From an uncultured Opitutia bacterium (GTDB lineage: Bacteria; Verrucomicrobiota; Verrucomicrobiia; Opitutales; Opitutaceae), in assembly GCA_903872425.1 (NCBI GenBank), contig CAIQKQ010000017.1:1-35309 (forward strand): a stretch of DNA of 35,309 nt. Direction: 5' to 3'. The notes under the pieces are model-generated. The model saw only the letters and a program-made list of their open reading frames with translations. It was not told the DNA's origin and did not search any database. The position numbers and the translations under genes are program-made. How positions within the stretch are numbered: the stretch's first letter is position 1; each line of letters starts with the position of its first letter. This document shows, one piece after another, positions 1-8,486 of this stretch.

Positions 1-196
1 AGCGGCAGTGTGCCTTGAACGAAGGGGTGATGAGTAAGATTTTTTTGCCCAGCACATAGGCCGGCATGTTCCACTTGAGGGTCTCTTCCACTTGCGGACA
101 GCCTTGGCGGACTAGCTTCCGCAAGCGCCGTAATATCGGCTGTGCGAACGGCTCAGCTTCGGCGAGGTAGGTGTCAACGCGCGGATCGGCTTTCAT
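1..196 (-). CDS. DUF1801 (YdhG-like) family protein, partial
   Basis: The first 65 codons of a gene on the minus strand, starting with the ATG at 196-194 and cut by the window edge. The translation begins MKADPRVDTYLAEAE and includes an Arg/Lys-rich helix (ILRRLRKLVRQ), then EETLKWNMPAYVLGKK and ITPSFKAHCR. The order W-N-M-P-x-Y followed by F-K-A-H is characteristic of the YdhG/DUF1801 fold, a small alpha/beta domain of unknown biochemical role. No Shine-Dalgarno sequence is obvious. It is divergent from ispE. The C-terminal half, including any extra domain, lies outside the window. Confidence 0.75.
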   Translation of the reverse strand, partial: MKADPRVDTYLAEAEPFAQPILRRLRKLVRQGCPQVEETLKWNMPAYVLGKKILLITPSFKAHCR

Positions 197-379
197 GGCG
201 AGTTTGTTCGAGCACAAAGCCAACCGGACTCTGGCAGTCGGTGCAAGTTCACACTAGGCACGGGCGTAAATGGCGAATCGCTCCAGAGACAGCGTTTCTA
301 ATCGGAAAAATGACCATAGGATGCTACGCGAACATCTCTCGCTCACGGCCGAACCCCCTCGCATCCGTTGTCGGTAGGG

Positions 380-407
380 TTTCCAAGCTGACCGATTTTC
401 GTATCAT
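380..407 (+). promoter_or_regulatory. candidate sigma70-type promoter upstream of ispE
   Basis: TTTCCA at 380-385 and TATCAT at 402-407 are separated by 16 bases, giving 4/6 and 5/6 matches to the sigma70 -35 and -10 boxes. They sit about 80 bases before the proposed ispE start. The rest of the 289-base gap 197-485 shows no credible gene or RNA on either strand. This is pattern matching only. Confidence 0.3.
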
Positions 408-485
408 CGTTTTCGGAGTCAGGGGGTCGTCTAGGTGCCGCACATCTGCATTGCTACGCGACGGAGCAGGCTGGAGGATTTTCCT

Positions 486-1457
486 GTGATTGATGGCGAT
501 GAGTGTGCATTAGTGGGCGCAAATCCCGTGAGCGTGTTTTCGATTTTTTCTCCGGCCAAGATCAACCTGTTCCTCGCCATCACCGGGCGGAGAGCGGATG
601 GGTTTCATGAACTGGTATCGGTGGTGACGCAGGTAGATAAGGGAGACACGCTGCGCGTGGAAGAGACCGGAGCTGGAAAACAGGAGTGTGGTGCCAGCCG
701 ACAGGAAGCTGATTTCGCGCTGGCATGTAATGACACGGCGGTGCCGGTGGATGAGAGTAACTTGGTGCGGCGAGCGGCACGGGCGTTTGCCGAGGCAACC
801 GGATGGCAAGGCGGGGCGACGTTTTTTTTGGAGAAACATATCCCGATCGGCGCGGGACTGGGCGGCGGGAGCAGCAACGCGGTCGCCACGCTGCGCGCGC
901 TTAACCAGCTCGCGGGCGGGCCACTCGACGCGGCGCGACTTGCGGCGATCGCATCGAAGCTGGGCTCGGATTGCCCGCTGTTTTTGTACGAAGGTCCGGT
1001 GGTCATGCGTGGACGGGGGGAATGGGTTGAACCGCTGCCGGCGCGTGCGACGGCGCGATTGCGGGGGCGGCGGGTGCTGATTTTCAAGCCGTCGATTGGC
1101 ATCGGCACCGCCTGGGCTTACGCGCGGATGGCGGCGGAGGCACCGAAGCATTACCTGCCCGCCGCCGAAGCAGAGGCGCGGCTGGCGGCGTGGATCGCGG
1201 GTGACACGCCAGCGGAGGAGCTCTTGTACAATGGCATGGAGGGTGTGGCATTCGCCAAATATCTTGCGCTGCCGGTGCTGCTCGACGTGCTGCGGGAGGA
1301 GTTCGGGCTGCGCGTGCGGATGAGCGGGAGCGGGAGCGCTTGCTATGCGCTGCTGCCAGACGGCGCGGCCGGCGACGCGCTCAGCGCGGCGGCGATGGCG
1401 CGCGTCCGCGAGTACTGGGGGCGGGCCGCCTTTGTCACGGAGACGAAAATTTTATGA
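486..1457 (+). CDS. ispE: 4-diphosphocytidyl-2-C-methyl-D-erythritol kinase
   Basis: GHMP-family kinase of the non-mevalonate (MEP) isoprenoid pathway. It phosphorylates CDP-methylerythritol at the 2-hydroxyl with ATP in the cytoplasm. The N-terminal SPAKINLFL carries the catalytic lysine (about residue 25), GSDCPLFL the catalytic aspartate (about 162), PIGAGLGGGSSNA the glycine-rich ATP loop (about 121-132), and MSGSGSACYAL the third GHMP motif near residue 289. I chose the GTG at 486 because GGAGG at 473-477 lies 8 bases ahead. A GTG at 528 would give a more family-typical N-terminus but has no ribosome site. Length is 323 residues, slightly long for the family because of the N-terminal extension. 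ptsI follows after about 100 bases on the same strand. Confidence 0.95.
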   Translation: MIDGDECALVGANPVSVFSIFSPAKINLFLAITGRRADGFHELVSVVTQVDKGDTLRVEETGAGKQECGASRQEADFALACNDTAVPVDESNLVRRAARAFAEATGWQGGATFFLEKHIPIGAGLGGGSSNAVATLRALNQLAGGPLDAARLAAIASKLGSDCPLFLYEGPVVMRGRGEWVEPLPARATARLRGRRVLIFKPSIGIGTAWAYARMAAEAPKHYLPAAEAEARLAAWIAGDTPAEELLYNGMEGVAFAKYLALPVLLDVLREEFGLRVRMSGSGSACYALLPDGAAGDALSAAAMARVREYWGRAAFVTETKIL

Positions 1458-1563
1458 AAGTCCGGCAGATTTTACAAATGCTGGTTGACCCAACGTGATC
1501 TCGCCGTGTTGATGCGTGGCGCGCGGATTGCTCCACCCCCTTGTTTTGCCGCCCGCGCCATCC

Positions 1564-3336
1564 ATGCCCACGGACGAAATCCGCGACACCTCCGAGATCA
1601 CACTGCCAGGCATCGCCGCCTCGCCGGGGATCGCGCATGGGCAGGTGTTTTTGCATGTGCAAAACGACCTAGAGCTGCCAGCGCACGACATCGACCCGGC
1701 GCAGCGCGGTGAGGAGACGGCCCGCTTCGAACGTGCACTGATTGCCACGCGCCTGCAGGTGCAACGCACCAAGGCCGAGGTGGAGAAAAATCTTGGCGCT
1801 GACGAGGCACGTATCTTTGACGCTCATCTGCTGGTACTGGAGGACCAGGCGCTGATTTCGGAGACGCTGCGCGAGCTGGAGACGAGCGGCCACAATATCG
1901 AGCGGTGTTTCCACCGCGTGGCGCAGCGCTACATTGCGGCGTTCGAGACCATCGAGGACGAATATCTGCGCGAGCGCGCGGGTGACATCCGCGATGTGGC
2001 GCAGCGGTTGTTGCAAAACCTGCTCGGGCAGGCTGCGCAGAGCCTTGGCGAACTCGCGAAAGGCCGCGTCGTCGTGGCTGGCGATATCACGCCGTCTGAG
2101 GCCGCCGGCCTGGATCGTTCGGAGGCACTGGCCATCGTGACCGACACCGGGAGCAAGACGAGCCACGCAGTCATCGTCGCGCGCTCAATGCGTGTTCCGG
2201 CTGTCGTGGGCGCGCGCGACCTCACGAAACGCGTGCGAAACGGCGACTGGGTGCTAGTGGACGGCTATGAGGGTAAGGTGATTTTGCATCCGGCGGAGCA
2301 GACACTTTTCCGCTACGGCAAAATTCGGCTCGAAAAGAAAAACATCGAGCTGCGGCTGCTGGAAGCGAGCCGCCAGCCGGCGGTGACGCTTGATGGAGTG
2401 ACTGTGGCGTTGCGCGCCAACATTGAGCAGGCGGGCGAGACGAAGCTGGTGCAGGAATTTCACGGCGACGGCGTGGGGCTGTTTCGCACAGAATTTCTGT
2501 TTCTCAGCGCGCCACGCGTTCCGTCTGAGGATGAGCAATACGCCGCCTACCGCGCCGCCGCCGAAACGCTTGCGCCCGCGCCGGTCGTCATTCGTACGCT
2601 CGACCTCGGCGGCGACAAGCCGATGCCGGGCGGGGCACACCTCTTCGCGCGTGAATCGAACCCGTTTCTTGGCCACCGCGCCATCCGCTTTTGCCTCGAC
2701 CAACCGGCGATCTTTAAAGACCAGCTTCGGGCTATCTTGCGTGCCAGCGCGCACGGTAAGGTTCGCCTGATGTATCCGATGATCAGCGGCCGCGAGGAAC
2801 TCGCTCGGGCCAACGCCGTCCTCGCGGAGTGTCGCGCGGAGTTGACGGCTAAGGGCGTGGCTTTTGATGCGACCATGCCCGTCGGCACCATGATCGAGAT
2901 CCCTAGTGCAGCGTTGACGGCCGACTTGCTCGCGCAGGACTGTGAGTTCTTCAGCGTCGGCACCAACGACCTGATTCAATATCTGCTGGCGATTGACCGG
3001 GTGAACGACCGGATTGCGCATCTCTACGAGCCGACGCACCCCGCAGTCATCCGCACGCTCCGGCACATTGTCACCGAGGCGCACCGCTTCGGCCGCAAGG
3101 TCAGTGTGTGCGGCGAGATGGCTGGTGACCCGGTTTATGCCGCCCTGCTCCTCGGTCTCGGCGTAGACGAGTTGAGCATGACGCCGCCGCTGCTGCCGGC
3201 AGTAAAGTTCGCCGTTCGTGCGATGACGTTGGCTGACGCTCGCCAACTTGCTGAGGACACGCTCAAACTTACATCGGCCAAGGAGAGCCAGTCGCTCTGC
3301 GAAAATTTCTACCGCGCGCGGGTGAAAGTGGAGTGA
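1564..3336 (+). CDS. ptsI: phosphoenolpyruvate-protein phosphotransferase (PTS enzyme I)
   Basis: Cytoplasmic enzyme I transfers phosphate from PEP to HPr. The 590-residue product has the full family layout: an N-terminal HPr-binding and phosphohistidine region with GSKTSHAVIVAR (active His about 201), then the PEP-binding TIM barrel with DLGGDKPMPGG, RESNPFLGHRAIR, FFSVGTNDLIQYLLAIDR and the catalytic Cys in VSVCGEMAGDP (about 516). These match the E. coli positions H189 and C502 allowing for a slightly longer N-terminus. The ATG at 1564 is preferred over the upstream in-frame GTG at 1516 because homology-like sequence begins only at ITLPGIAASPGIAHG. No HPr, HPr kinase or PTS permease gene is visible nearby, so it may serve regulation or a distant transporter. 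Confidence 0.96.
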   Translation: MPTDEIRDTSEITLPGIAASPGIAHGQVFLHVQNDLELPAHDIDPAQRGEETARFERALIATRLQVQRTKAEVEKNLGADEARIFDAHLLVLEDQALISETLRELETSGHNIERCFHRVAQRYIAAFETIEDEYLRERAGDIRDVAQRLLQNLLGQAAQSLGELAKGRVVVAGDITPSEAAGLDRSEALAIVTDTGSKTSHAVIVARSMRVPAVVGARDLTKRVRNGDWVLVDGYEGKVILHPAEQTLFRYGKIRLEKKNIELRLLEASRQPAVTLDGVTVALRANIEQAGETKLVQEFHGDGVGLFRTEFLFLSAPRVPSEDEQYAAYRAAAETLAPAPVVIRTLDLGGDKPMPGGAHLFARESNPFLGHRAIRFCLDQPAIFKDQLRAILRASAHGKVRLMYPMISGREELARANAVLAECRAELTAKGVAFDATMPVGTMIEIPSAALTADLLAQDCEFFSVGTNDLIQYLLAIDRVNDRIAHLYEPTHPAVIRTLRHIVTEAHRFGRKVSVCGEMAGDPVYAALLLGLGVDELSMTPPLLPAVKFAVRAMTLADARQLAEDTLKLTSAKESQSLCENFYRARVKVE

Positions 3337-3520
3337 AGGGCTGGCTCAAGTTGAATTTCGGGCGGCTCTACACCTCGACGTTAACACGGTCGGGATCGAT
3401 TGCCAGTCGAGGAGCACTTCGAACGCAGCAACGTGGGTGCTCACGGGGGGGGGCGGCGTAGCGGATATTTGCAGTCACACGTCCTAATCCGCCTGAAGGG
3501 CCTTCACTTTGGCGGCAGTC

Positions 3521-3763
3521 TCAACTTCTCAGTGTTAACCAGCGAAAATATGCCTCCAGTAGTAACACCAATCCTAAAACGGTTATTACAGGAACGCTCC
3601 AATTGATGAGAGTGATGCGGCGGCGGGCCTCTTCGGGGGTAATCTTTTTATCCTTGGCGTCTTCTTCGGCATCCGAGCAATAGGCGGCGAGCCGCCAGCG
3701 CAGCCAAATCCCAGAGACGACAATGAAGATAGCGGCAAGCGCAAGGAGCTCGTGTTTGTCCAT
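3521..3763 (-). CDS. small two-helix membrane protein, unknown function
   Basis: An 80-residue product starting MDKHELLALAAIFIVVSG. Two hydrophobic segments, about residues 5-22 and 56-72, flank a charged linker (SDAEEDAKDKKITPEEARRR), which is the composition of a small inner-membrane protein. I do not recognise a named family. It lies downstream of the aminotransferase on the same strand, separated by about 100 bases. No Shine-Dalgarno sequence precedes the ATG, as with several neighbours here. The reading frame looks genuine because hydrophobic and charged blocks alternate cleanly and no better frame competes. Confidence 0.6.
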   Translation of the reverse strand: MDKHELLALAAIFIVVSGIWLRWRLAAYCSDAEEDAKDKKITPEEARRRITLINWSVPVITVLGLVLLLEAYFRWLTLRS

Positions 3764-3859
3764 CGGCGAGGAGAAAGCAGGGCATGATTTTCAAAGTGCC
3801 GCTAAACTCCATCTTAATTTTTACATGGGCTAAGCTCCCGGTCGGGGCAGTCGATCCAG

Positions 3860-5011
3860 TCATTTTCTCAATCGCAGCAACCGTTCGCCGGCGGCATTGA
3901 GCGTGGCGGGGGACTTGGCGAAATTGAGTCGCACGAAGCGGTGTTCGGGGTAGGCGAAGAAACTAGAGCCCGGCACGGGCGCGACCCCGATCTCCCGCGC
4001 CATCCACTTGGAGAACGCCACGTCGTCTGTGCAGCCGAGCGGCGACACATCAAGCATCACGAAGTAGCTGCCCTCCGGTCGCGTGTAGGCGAGGCCGGTG
4101 CGGTCGAGCCAGCCGCAAAGCAGGTCGCGTCGTGCGGCATAGTCGGTGCCGAGCGCAGTGTAGTAGCTCGCGGGAAAATTGAGTGCGGTGACGACGGCGT
4201 GTTGGAGGGGTGCGGCGGCGCCGACGGTGAGGAAGTCGTGGACTTTACGCGCCTGTGCAATGATCTCTGGCGAGGCCCAGAGGTGGCCAAGTCGCCAGCC
4301 AGTGATGAGGAAAGTTTTGGAAAGTGCCGAGCAACTGAGGGTGCGCGCCGCCATGCCTGGCAGGGTGCAGAAATAGGTATGCAGGTGCGGCGGGAAGACG
4401 ATGTGCTCATACACTTCGTCGGTGATGACAAACGTGTCGAACTCCTCGGCGAGCGCGGCGATCTGCAGCAACTCCGCGCGTGTGAATACACGGCCGCAGG
4501 GGTTGGACGGGTTACACAACACGAACGCCTTCAGTCCTTGCGCAAACGCCGCGCGCAGTTCTGCCGGGTCGAATCCGTAGTGGGGCGGATGCAAGCGCAC
4601 ATGGACGGGCGTCGCGCCGCTGAGAATGGCGTCGGCGTTGTAGCTTTCGTAAAACGGCGAGAACAGGCCCACCCGGTCACCGGGATCACACACTGTCATC
4701 ATCGCTACAATCAGCGCCTCGGTCGCGCCACAGGTGACGACGAGCTCGCGCGCGGGGTCAATCGGGAGGCTGGTGTCTCGGGAGATTTTTTTCGCGAGCG
4801 CATCGCGCAGCTCGGGTGCGCCCCAAGTGATGGCGTATTGGTGGCGGCCAGCGTCCATCGCGTCCTTGGCGGCTTGGACGAGTGCGGCGGGCGGGTCACC
4901 ATCGGGAAAGCCCTGCGCGAGGTTAATCGCGCCACAGTCGTTGGCGACACGTGTCATCTCGCGGATGAGCGATTCGGAGAATGCGGCGGTACGACGGGAG
5001 GTGCGGGGCAT
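3860..5011 (-). CDS. PLP-dependent class I/II aminotransferase
   Basis: Fold-type I aminotransferase resembling the methionine/kynurenine/aspartate transaminase group (YbdL/KAT-like). Visible motifs are INLAQGFPDGDPP at the substrate entrance, VVTCGATEALIVA (PLP phosphate region), CNPSNPCGRVF, the PLP-ring aspartate in FVITDEVYEHIVF (about residue 198), and the Schiff-base lysine in ALSKTFLITGWRLGH (about residue 232). Near the C-terminus is the carboxylate-binding arginine in FVRLNFAKSP. The ATG at 5011 is chosen over 5032 since the extra seven residues are low-complexity. Length is 383 residues, normal for the family. Substrate specificity cannot be read from the sequence. Confidence 0.92.
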   Translation of the reverse strand: MPRTSRRTAAFSESLIREMTRVANDCGAINLAQGFPDGDPPAALVQAAKDAMDAGRHQYAITWGAPELRDALAKKISRDTSLPIDPARELVVTCGATEALIVAMMTVCDPGDRVGLFSPFYESYNADAILSGATPVHVRLHPPHYGFDPAELRAAFAQGLKAFVLCNPSNPCGRVFTRAELLQIAALAEEFDTFVITDEVYEHIVFPPHLHTYFCTLPGMAARTLSCSALSKTFLITGWRLGHLWASPEIIAQARKVHDFLTVGAAAPLQHAVVTALNFPASYYTALGTDYAARRDLLCGWLDRTGLAYTRPEGSYFVMLDVSPLGCTDDVAFSKWMAREIGVAPVPGSSFFAYPEHRFVRLNFAKSPATLNAAGERLLRLRK

Positions 5012-5088
5012 GGGGCGGGGGGGCGTAAGCAACCGGCAAACTGGGCCTATAGTTCGCCCTGAAATTTATGGTTGCTTGGTCTCGGGTA

Positions 5089-5883
5089 TCACTGGGGAAT
5101 TTTTAGCTCGGTGCCGATCGGAGGGAGCTTGTTTTCATTTTTCATCACATCGTGGTTCGCCTCAAATATTTTTAGGTATTTGCTGCGGTCGCCGTAATAT
5201 TGCAGGGCGATTTTCGAGAGTGTATCTCCGGTGGCGACCACATGCTTGCGCGTGATGGGGGCCGCCGGTGCGGCGGGCAAGGGCACAGGCTCCGAGCGGG
5301 TGCTCGTGGGTGGTGGCGGCGCGGGGCGGATGGGCGATTGGGACGGGGTTGACGCGGGGGTGAAGAGCGTGGTCGGGCCTGATGGCCGTCCGCTTCGGCC
5401 GCCGGTCATGGCGGAAAGCTGGTCGCGCAACTGTTTGTTCTCTGCCTGCAACCGTTCGGCGGTGGCCAGCAGACCAGCCGACTGGTTTTCAAGCGGCTGG
5501 CCGGGCAGTGTGCGTGCGAAATCTCGCAACGCCGCGTCAATCTGTTGCCGTACCAGTGGAGTCTGTGGACTGGCTGGGACCAGCTCACAAAATTTCCGGT
5601 AGTGATAAATCGCGGCGATCGGATCCTTGAGTTTCTCGGCATAGAGCAGCCCGGCCTCGAGGTGCGACTCGGGCGCGGCGTCGTCGCCGCGCGTGGCGAT
5701 GACCTTGAGAAACGCCGCCAGCGCCTCGTGATCCTGCCCCCGTTTAAGCAGCTCTTTGCCCCGGCCGTAATTGCTGTCGTTGGTTTCGGCTGTCAGGAGC
5801 AGGCTACGGTCACCACCGCAGCCGGTGGTGAGGAGCAGAGCGAGCAGCACGGGCAGACCAAGCAAAATAAAACGTGGGCGCAT
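5089..5883 (-). CDS. LysM-domain lipoprotein with TPR-like segment
   Basis: A 264-residue exported protein. The N-terminus MRPRFILLGLPVLLALLLTTGCGG is a lipoprotein signal with the lipobox cysteine at about residue 22. Residues about 40-120 form helical tetratricopeptide-like units (GKELLKRGQDHEALAAFLK). Next come a short coiled-coil stretch (ATAERLQAENKQLRDQL), a Pro/Ser-rich linker, and a C-terminal LysM domain (VVATGDTLSKIALQYYG to TELKIP), which binds peptidoglycan glycans. It probably tethers an envelope complex to the cell wall. It is divergent from kdsD, with starts about 70 bases apart. Confidence 0.85.
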   Translation of the reverse strand: MRPRFILLGLPVLLALLLTTGCGGDRSLLLTAETNDSNYGRGKELLKRGQDHEALAAFLKVIATRGDDAAPESHLEAGLLYAEKLKDPIAAIYHYRKFCELVPASPQTPLVRQQIDAALRDFARTLPGQPLENQSAGLLATAERLQAENKQLRDQLSAMTGGRSGRPSGPTTLFTPASTPSQSPIRPAPPPPTSTRSEPVPLPAAPAAPITRKHVVATGDTLSKIALQYYGDRSKYLKIFEANHDVMKNENKLPPIGTELKIPQ

Positions 5884-5954
5884 GGGAGAAAATTGATTGG
5901 AACGGGAAACCTTGCCGCTCAGTCTGGCGCTTCTCCCGCCGAATCAAACCTCAA

Positions 5955-6944
5955 ATGGCCCTCGCTCCCAAAACCATCCTCGCCCGCGCCCGCGCCTGCA
6001 TCCGCATCGAGCAGGCTGCGCTCGCCGCCACCGCCCGCGGCCTCGGCGCGGAGTTCGTAGCGGTCGCGCGTACAATCGAGGCCGCGGCCCGTGCCGACGC
6101 GAAGCTGATTTTCACCGGTGTCGGCAAGTCCGCCCATATCGCGGAAAAACTCGTGGGGACCTTTAACAGCATCGGCGTATCGGCATGCTTCCTCGACGCC
6201 ACGCAGGCGCTGCATGGCGACCTCGGCCTCGTGGACGCCGGTGACGTGGCCATACTCCTGAGTAACAGCGGCCAGACCGAAGAGGTGCTGCGGCTCGTGC
6301 CGGTCCTGCGGCGGTTTGGCGTGCGGTTGGTGTCGCTCACCAGCCAGCCCGGCTCCGACCTCGCGCGGGAGGCCGACCTGCGGCTCCTTTATCGCGTGCC
6401 GCGCGAGGCGTGCCCGCTCAAACTCGCCCCCACCGCCAGCACGACGGCTGCACTCGCGCTGGGCGACGCGCTGGCCATGGTGCTACTCGAGGCCCGCGGA
6501 CTCACGCGTGATGACTTTGCCAAGTTTCACCCCGCCGGCAACCTCGGCCGCGTGCTCCTGCTCCGCGTTCGCGACATCATGCGCGCCGGAAGCCGCCTGC
6601 CTGTCGCAGTCGACACGGTTTCGGTGCAGGACGCCATTTTCGCCATGACGAAGGCCCGGAGCGGCAGCATAGCTCTCACCAGCAAGAAAACGGGCCGGCT
6701 CACCGGCATCCTGACTGACGGCGATTTCCGCCGCAGCGCACTTACTGGCCCGAATTTTCTGCAACAGCCGGTGGCAAAATTCATGACTCGCGCGCCCAAG
6801 ACCATCCGTGATGACGCGCTCGGGGTGGCCGCGCTACGAATGTTTGAGGAGCACAAAATTGACGACCTTATCGTTATCAACGCCCAGGGCCGCCCCGTCG
6901 GACTCGTGGACGCCCAAGACCTGCCAAAGCTCAAATTGGTGTGA
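5955..6944 (+). CDS. kdsD: arabinose-5-phosphate isomerase (KpsF/GutQ family)
   Basis: Converts ribulose 5-phosphate to arabinose 5-phosphate, the first step towards Kdo for lipopolysaccharide. Residues about 30-200 are the SIS sugar-isomerase domain with FTGVGKSAHIAEK, LLSNSGQTEEVL and DDFAKFHPAGNLGR. Residues about 205-329 form a tandem CBS pair (VRDIMRAG to LTGILTDGDFRR, then VAKFMTRAPKTI to GLVDAQDLPKL). At 329 residues it matches the family. The ATG at 5955 begins MALAPKTILARAR. The upstream ATG at 5874 lies inside the divergent LysM gene and adds unlikely sequence. Its presence supports a Gram-negative, LPS-bearing host. Confidence 0.94.
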   Translation: MALAPKTILARARACIRIEQAALAATARGLGAEFVAVARTIEAAARADAKLIFTGVGKSAHIAEKLVGTFNSIGVSACFLDATQALHGDLGLVDAGDVAILLSNSGQTEEVLRLVPVLRRFGVRLVSLTSQPGSDLAREADLRLLYRVPREACPLKLAPTASTTAALALGDALAMVLLEARGLTRDDFAKFHPAGNLGRVLLLRVRDIMRAGSRLPVAVDTVSVQDAIFAMTKARSGSIALTSKKTGRLTGILTDGDFRRSALTGPNFLQQPVAKFMTRAPKTIRDDALGVAALRMFEEHKIDDLIVINAQGRPVGLVDAQDLPKLKLV

Positions 6945-7101
6945 CGCAGTTCACCGCCGTGACCGCCGGGAGCTTGGATATTTGACCGCCTGCATGGGCC
7001 ACTCCGACTCCTTGCAAGCCCCCTGCACGCACCGCGCGGATTTCCAAACCTTTGGCATAGTCCGTCAAACCCCGTGGCGCGATTTTGACCGAACTTCAAA
7101 G

Positions 7102-7191
7102 TGGCGGAAGGGGAGGGATTCGAACCCCCGGTGAGCTTGCGCCCACAGCGGTTTTCAAGACCGCCGCAATAGACCACTCTGCCACCCTTCC
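7102..7191 (-). tRNA. tRNA-Ser (anticodon UGA)
   Basis: A class II tRNA read on the minus strand. The acceptor stem GGAAGGG (7191-7185) pairs with CCCUUCC and is followed by discriminator G and an encoded CCA (7104-7102). The anticodon stem GCGGU/ACCGC holds the loop CUUGAAA, giving anticodon UGA (plus-strand TCA at 7155-7157). A long variable arm follows, then the T loop GGUUCGAAUCC. The long variable arm plus UGA identifies serine. It lies about 60 bases downstream of the methyltransferase gene on the same strand. Confidence 0.97.
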
Positions 7192-7252
7192 GGTTTGTTG
7201 GAATAAGCCACGCGCGAAAGGTCCGCCATGTCGAGCGCCGAGTGTGGTGCGA

Positions 7253-8476
7253 CTAGCTTTGGGTGAGGTTGAAACCAAGTCGCGTGGCCAGTCTTTGCGT
7301 GTGTATGCCGTAAAATGCGGCCAGCTCGCGCACTCCGGCGGCGCGGGTCGGATTGCCGGACGGGTGTGCTCGGATCGCGGCGAGCATGAGATTTTTCGCG
7401 GTGTGTTCGGTGGAGATAAACTCGAACACTTTCACGCGGTATCCGGCCCACTCGAGGAGCTGGGCGCGCAGGGCGTCAGTTAGGAACTCAGCTTGGCGTT
7501 CTTGGAAAATTCCGTGGCGTAGCGCCGCGGCCAGCACCGGCGGAGCGGAGAGCTGAGACCGGAGTTCTTGGTGACAGCACGGCGAGACAATGAGCAGTCG
7601 CGCGCCAGCGGCGACGCCGTACGCCAGCGCGTCGTCCGTCGCCGTGTCGCAGGCATGGAGCGCCAGAACGACATCGGTAGCTGGAGCGATTTCAGCTTGG
7701 CGCTGCTCCGTTCCCAAATTGGCGATCTGGCCAGCAGTAAAGCGCAGGTGGGGAAAATTATTTTCGTGTGCGATACGGTTACAGAGCGCGACTAACTCGG
7801 GACGTTGCTCGACACCGCGCACGGTCGCGCGCGGGCCGAGCAACGCGGCGGTGGCAAACGTGAGATAGCCTTTGCCGCTGCCCATGTCAGCGACGTGGAG
7901 CGCTTCGTCGGTCGCGAAACCGGCTTCGGTCGCGAGGTGGGTGAGCAACTCGGAAAATTTTTGGATCTGGCGAAATTTGTCGGCCATCCCAGCGCGGGGT
8001 TGGCCGGTGTCGTTGGTGACGCCGAGAGCGCGCAACCATGCAGCGTTGGTCGGGACGAGGTGCGACTTGGGCTGATCGTGGGGGGAGGATGAATCTGGCG
8101 CCGGAGGCAACACGACTCCAGCGGCTGGCGCGGCGGAGGCTTTCACGCGTAGTCGAGCGGTGCCGTCGGGTTGGCATGTAAGCTGGGCGGTTTGGGCGGC
8201 GGTAAATAGGTGTGCATCGAGAAAGTCGCCGCCGATAAGAGGCGCCAGCAGCGCGAGCGCCTCAGCGGGCGGGAAATTTTTCGTGATGTCACGTGTCGCG
8301 TGCCGCCAGACGAGCGAAAGGCGCGGGCCAGCCTGGAGCGTGACGGGGCGCACGAGGAGATTTTGCAGAGTGGGGTCGGCACTGCGATGGCGGCTGAGGG
8401 TGAGTTTCACGAGCGCGCCGTCGCCGACAGCGGCGTGCAGCAGGCGGAGGAAACGTTCGCGGGCGGTTGGCTGCAC
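7253..8476 (-). CDS. SAM-dependent methyltransferase (Methyltransf_32 type)
   Basis: A 407-residue protein. The N-terminal 140 residues are a variable domain. The C-terminal half holds a Rossmann methyltransferase: KFRQIQKFSELL, the SAM-binding motif I HVADMGSGKGYLTFATA, an acidic motif II in VRGVEQRPEL, then VLALHACDTATDDAL and LIVSPCCHQEL. The CDTATD and PCCH signatures are typical of the Methyltransf_32 family (GSTCD-like), whose substrates are mostly unknown and possibly RNA. It starts with GTG at 8476, 10 bases after the stop of the phosphohexomutase, suggesting one transcript. Confidence 0.82.
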   Translation of the reverse strand: MQPTARERFLRLLHAAVGDGALVKLTLSRHRSADPTLQNLLVRPVTLQAGPRLSLVWRHATRDITKNFPPAEALALLAPLIGGDFLDAHLFTAAQTAQLTCQPDGTARLRVKASAAPAAGVVLPPAPDSSSPHDQPKSHLVPTNAAWLRALGVTNDTGQPRAGMADKFRQIQKFSELLTHLATEAGFATDEALHVADMGSGKGYLTFATAALLGPRATVRGVEQRPELVALCNRIAHENNFPHLRFTAGQIANLGTEQRQAEIAPATDVVLALHACDTATDDALAYGVAAGARLLIVSPCCHQELRSQLSAPPVLAAALRHGIFQERQAEFLTDALRAQLLEWAGYRVKVFEFISTEHTAKNLMLAAIRAHPSGNPTRAAGVRELAAFYGIHTQRLATRLGFNLTQS

Positions 8477-8486
8477 AGGCGAGGGC

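Noticed and set aside
2254-3246. 330-codon minus-strand frame opposite ptsI
   Set aside because: It covers the enzyme I barrel with its catalytic cysteine and has no independent signature.
3941-5062. Long plus-strand open frame opposite the aminotransferase
   Set aside because: It mirrors a gene with clear PLP motifs and has an arginine- and glycine-rich composition without any domain; a typical antisense shadow in GC-rich DNA.
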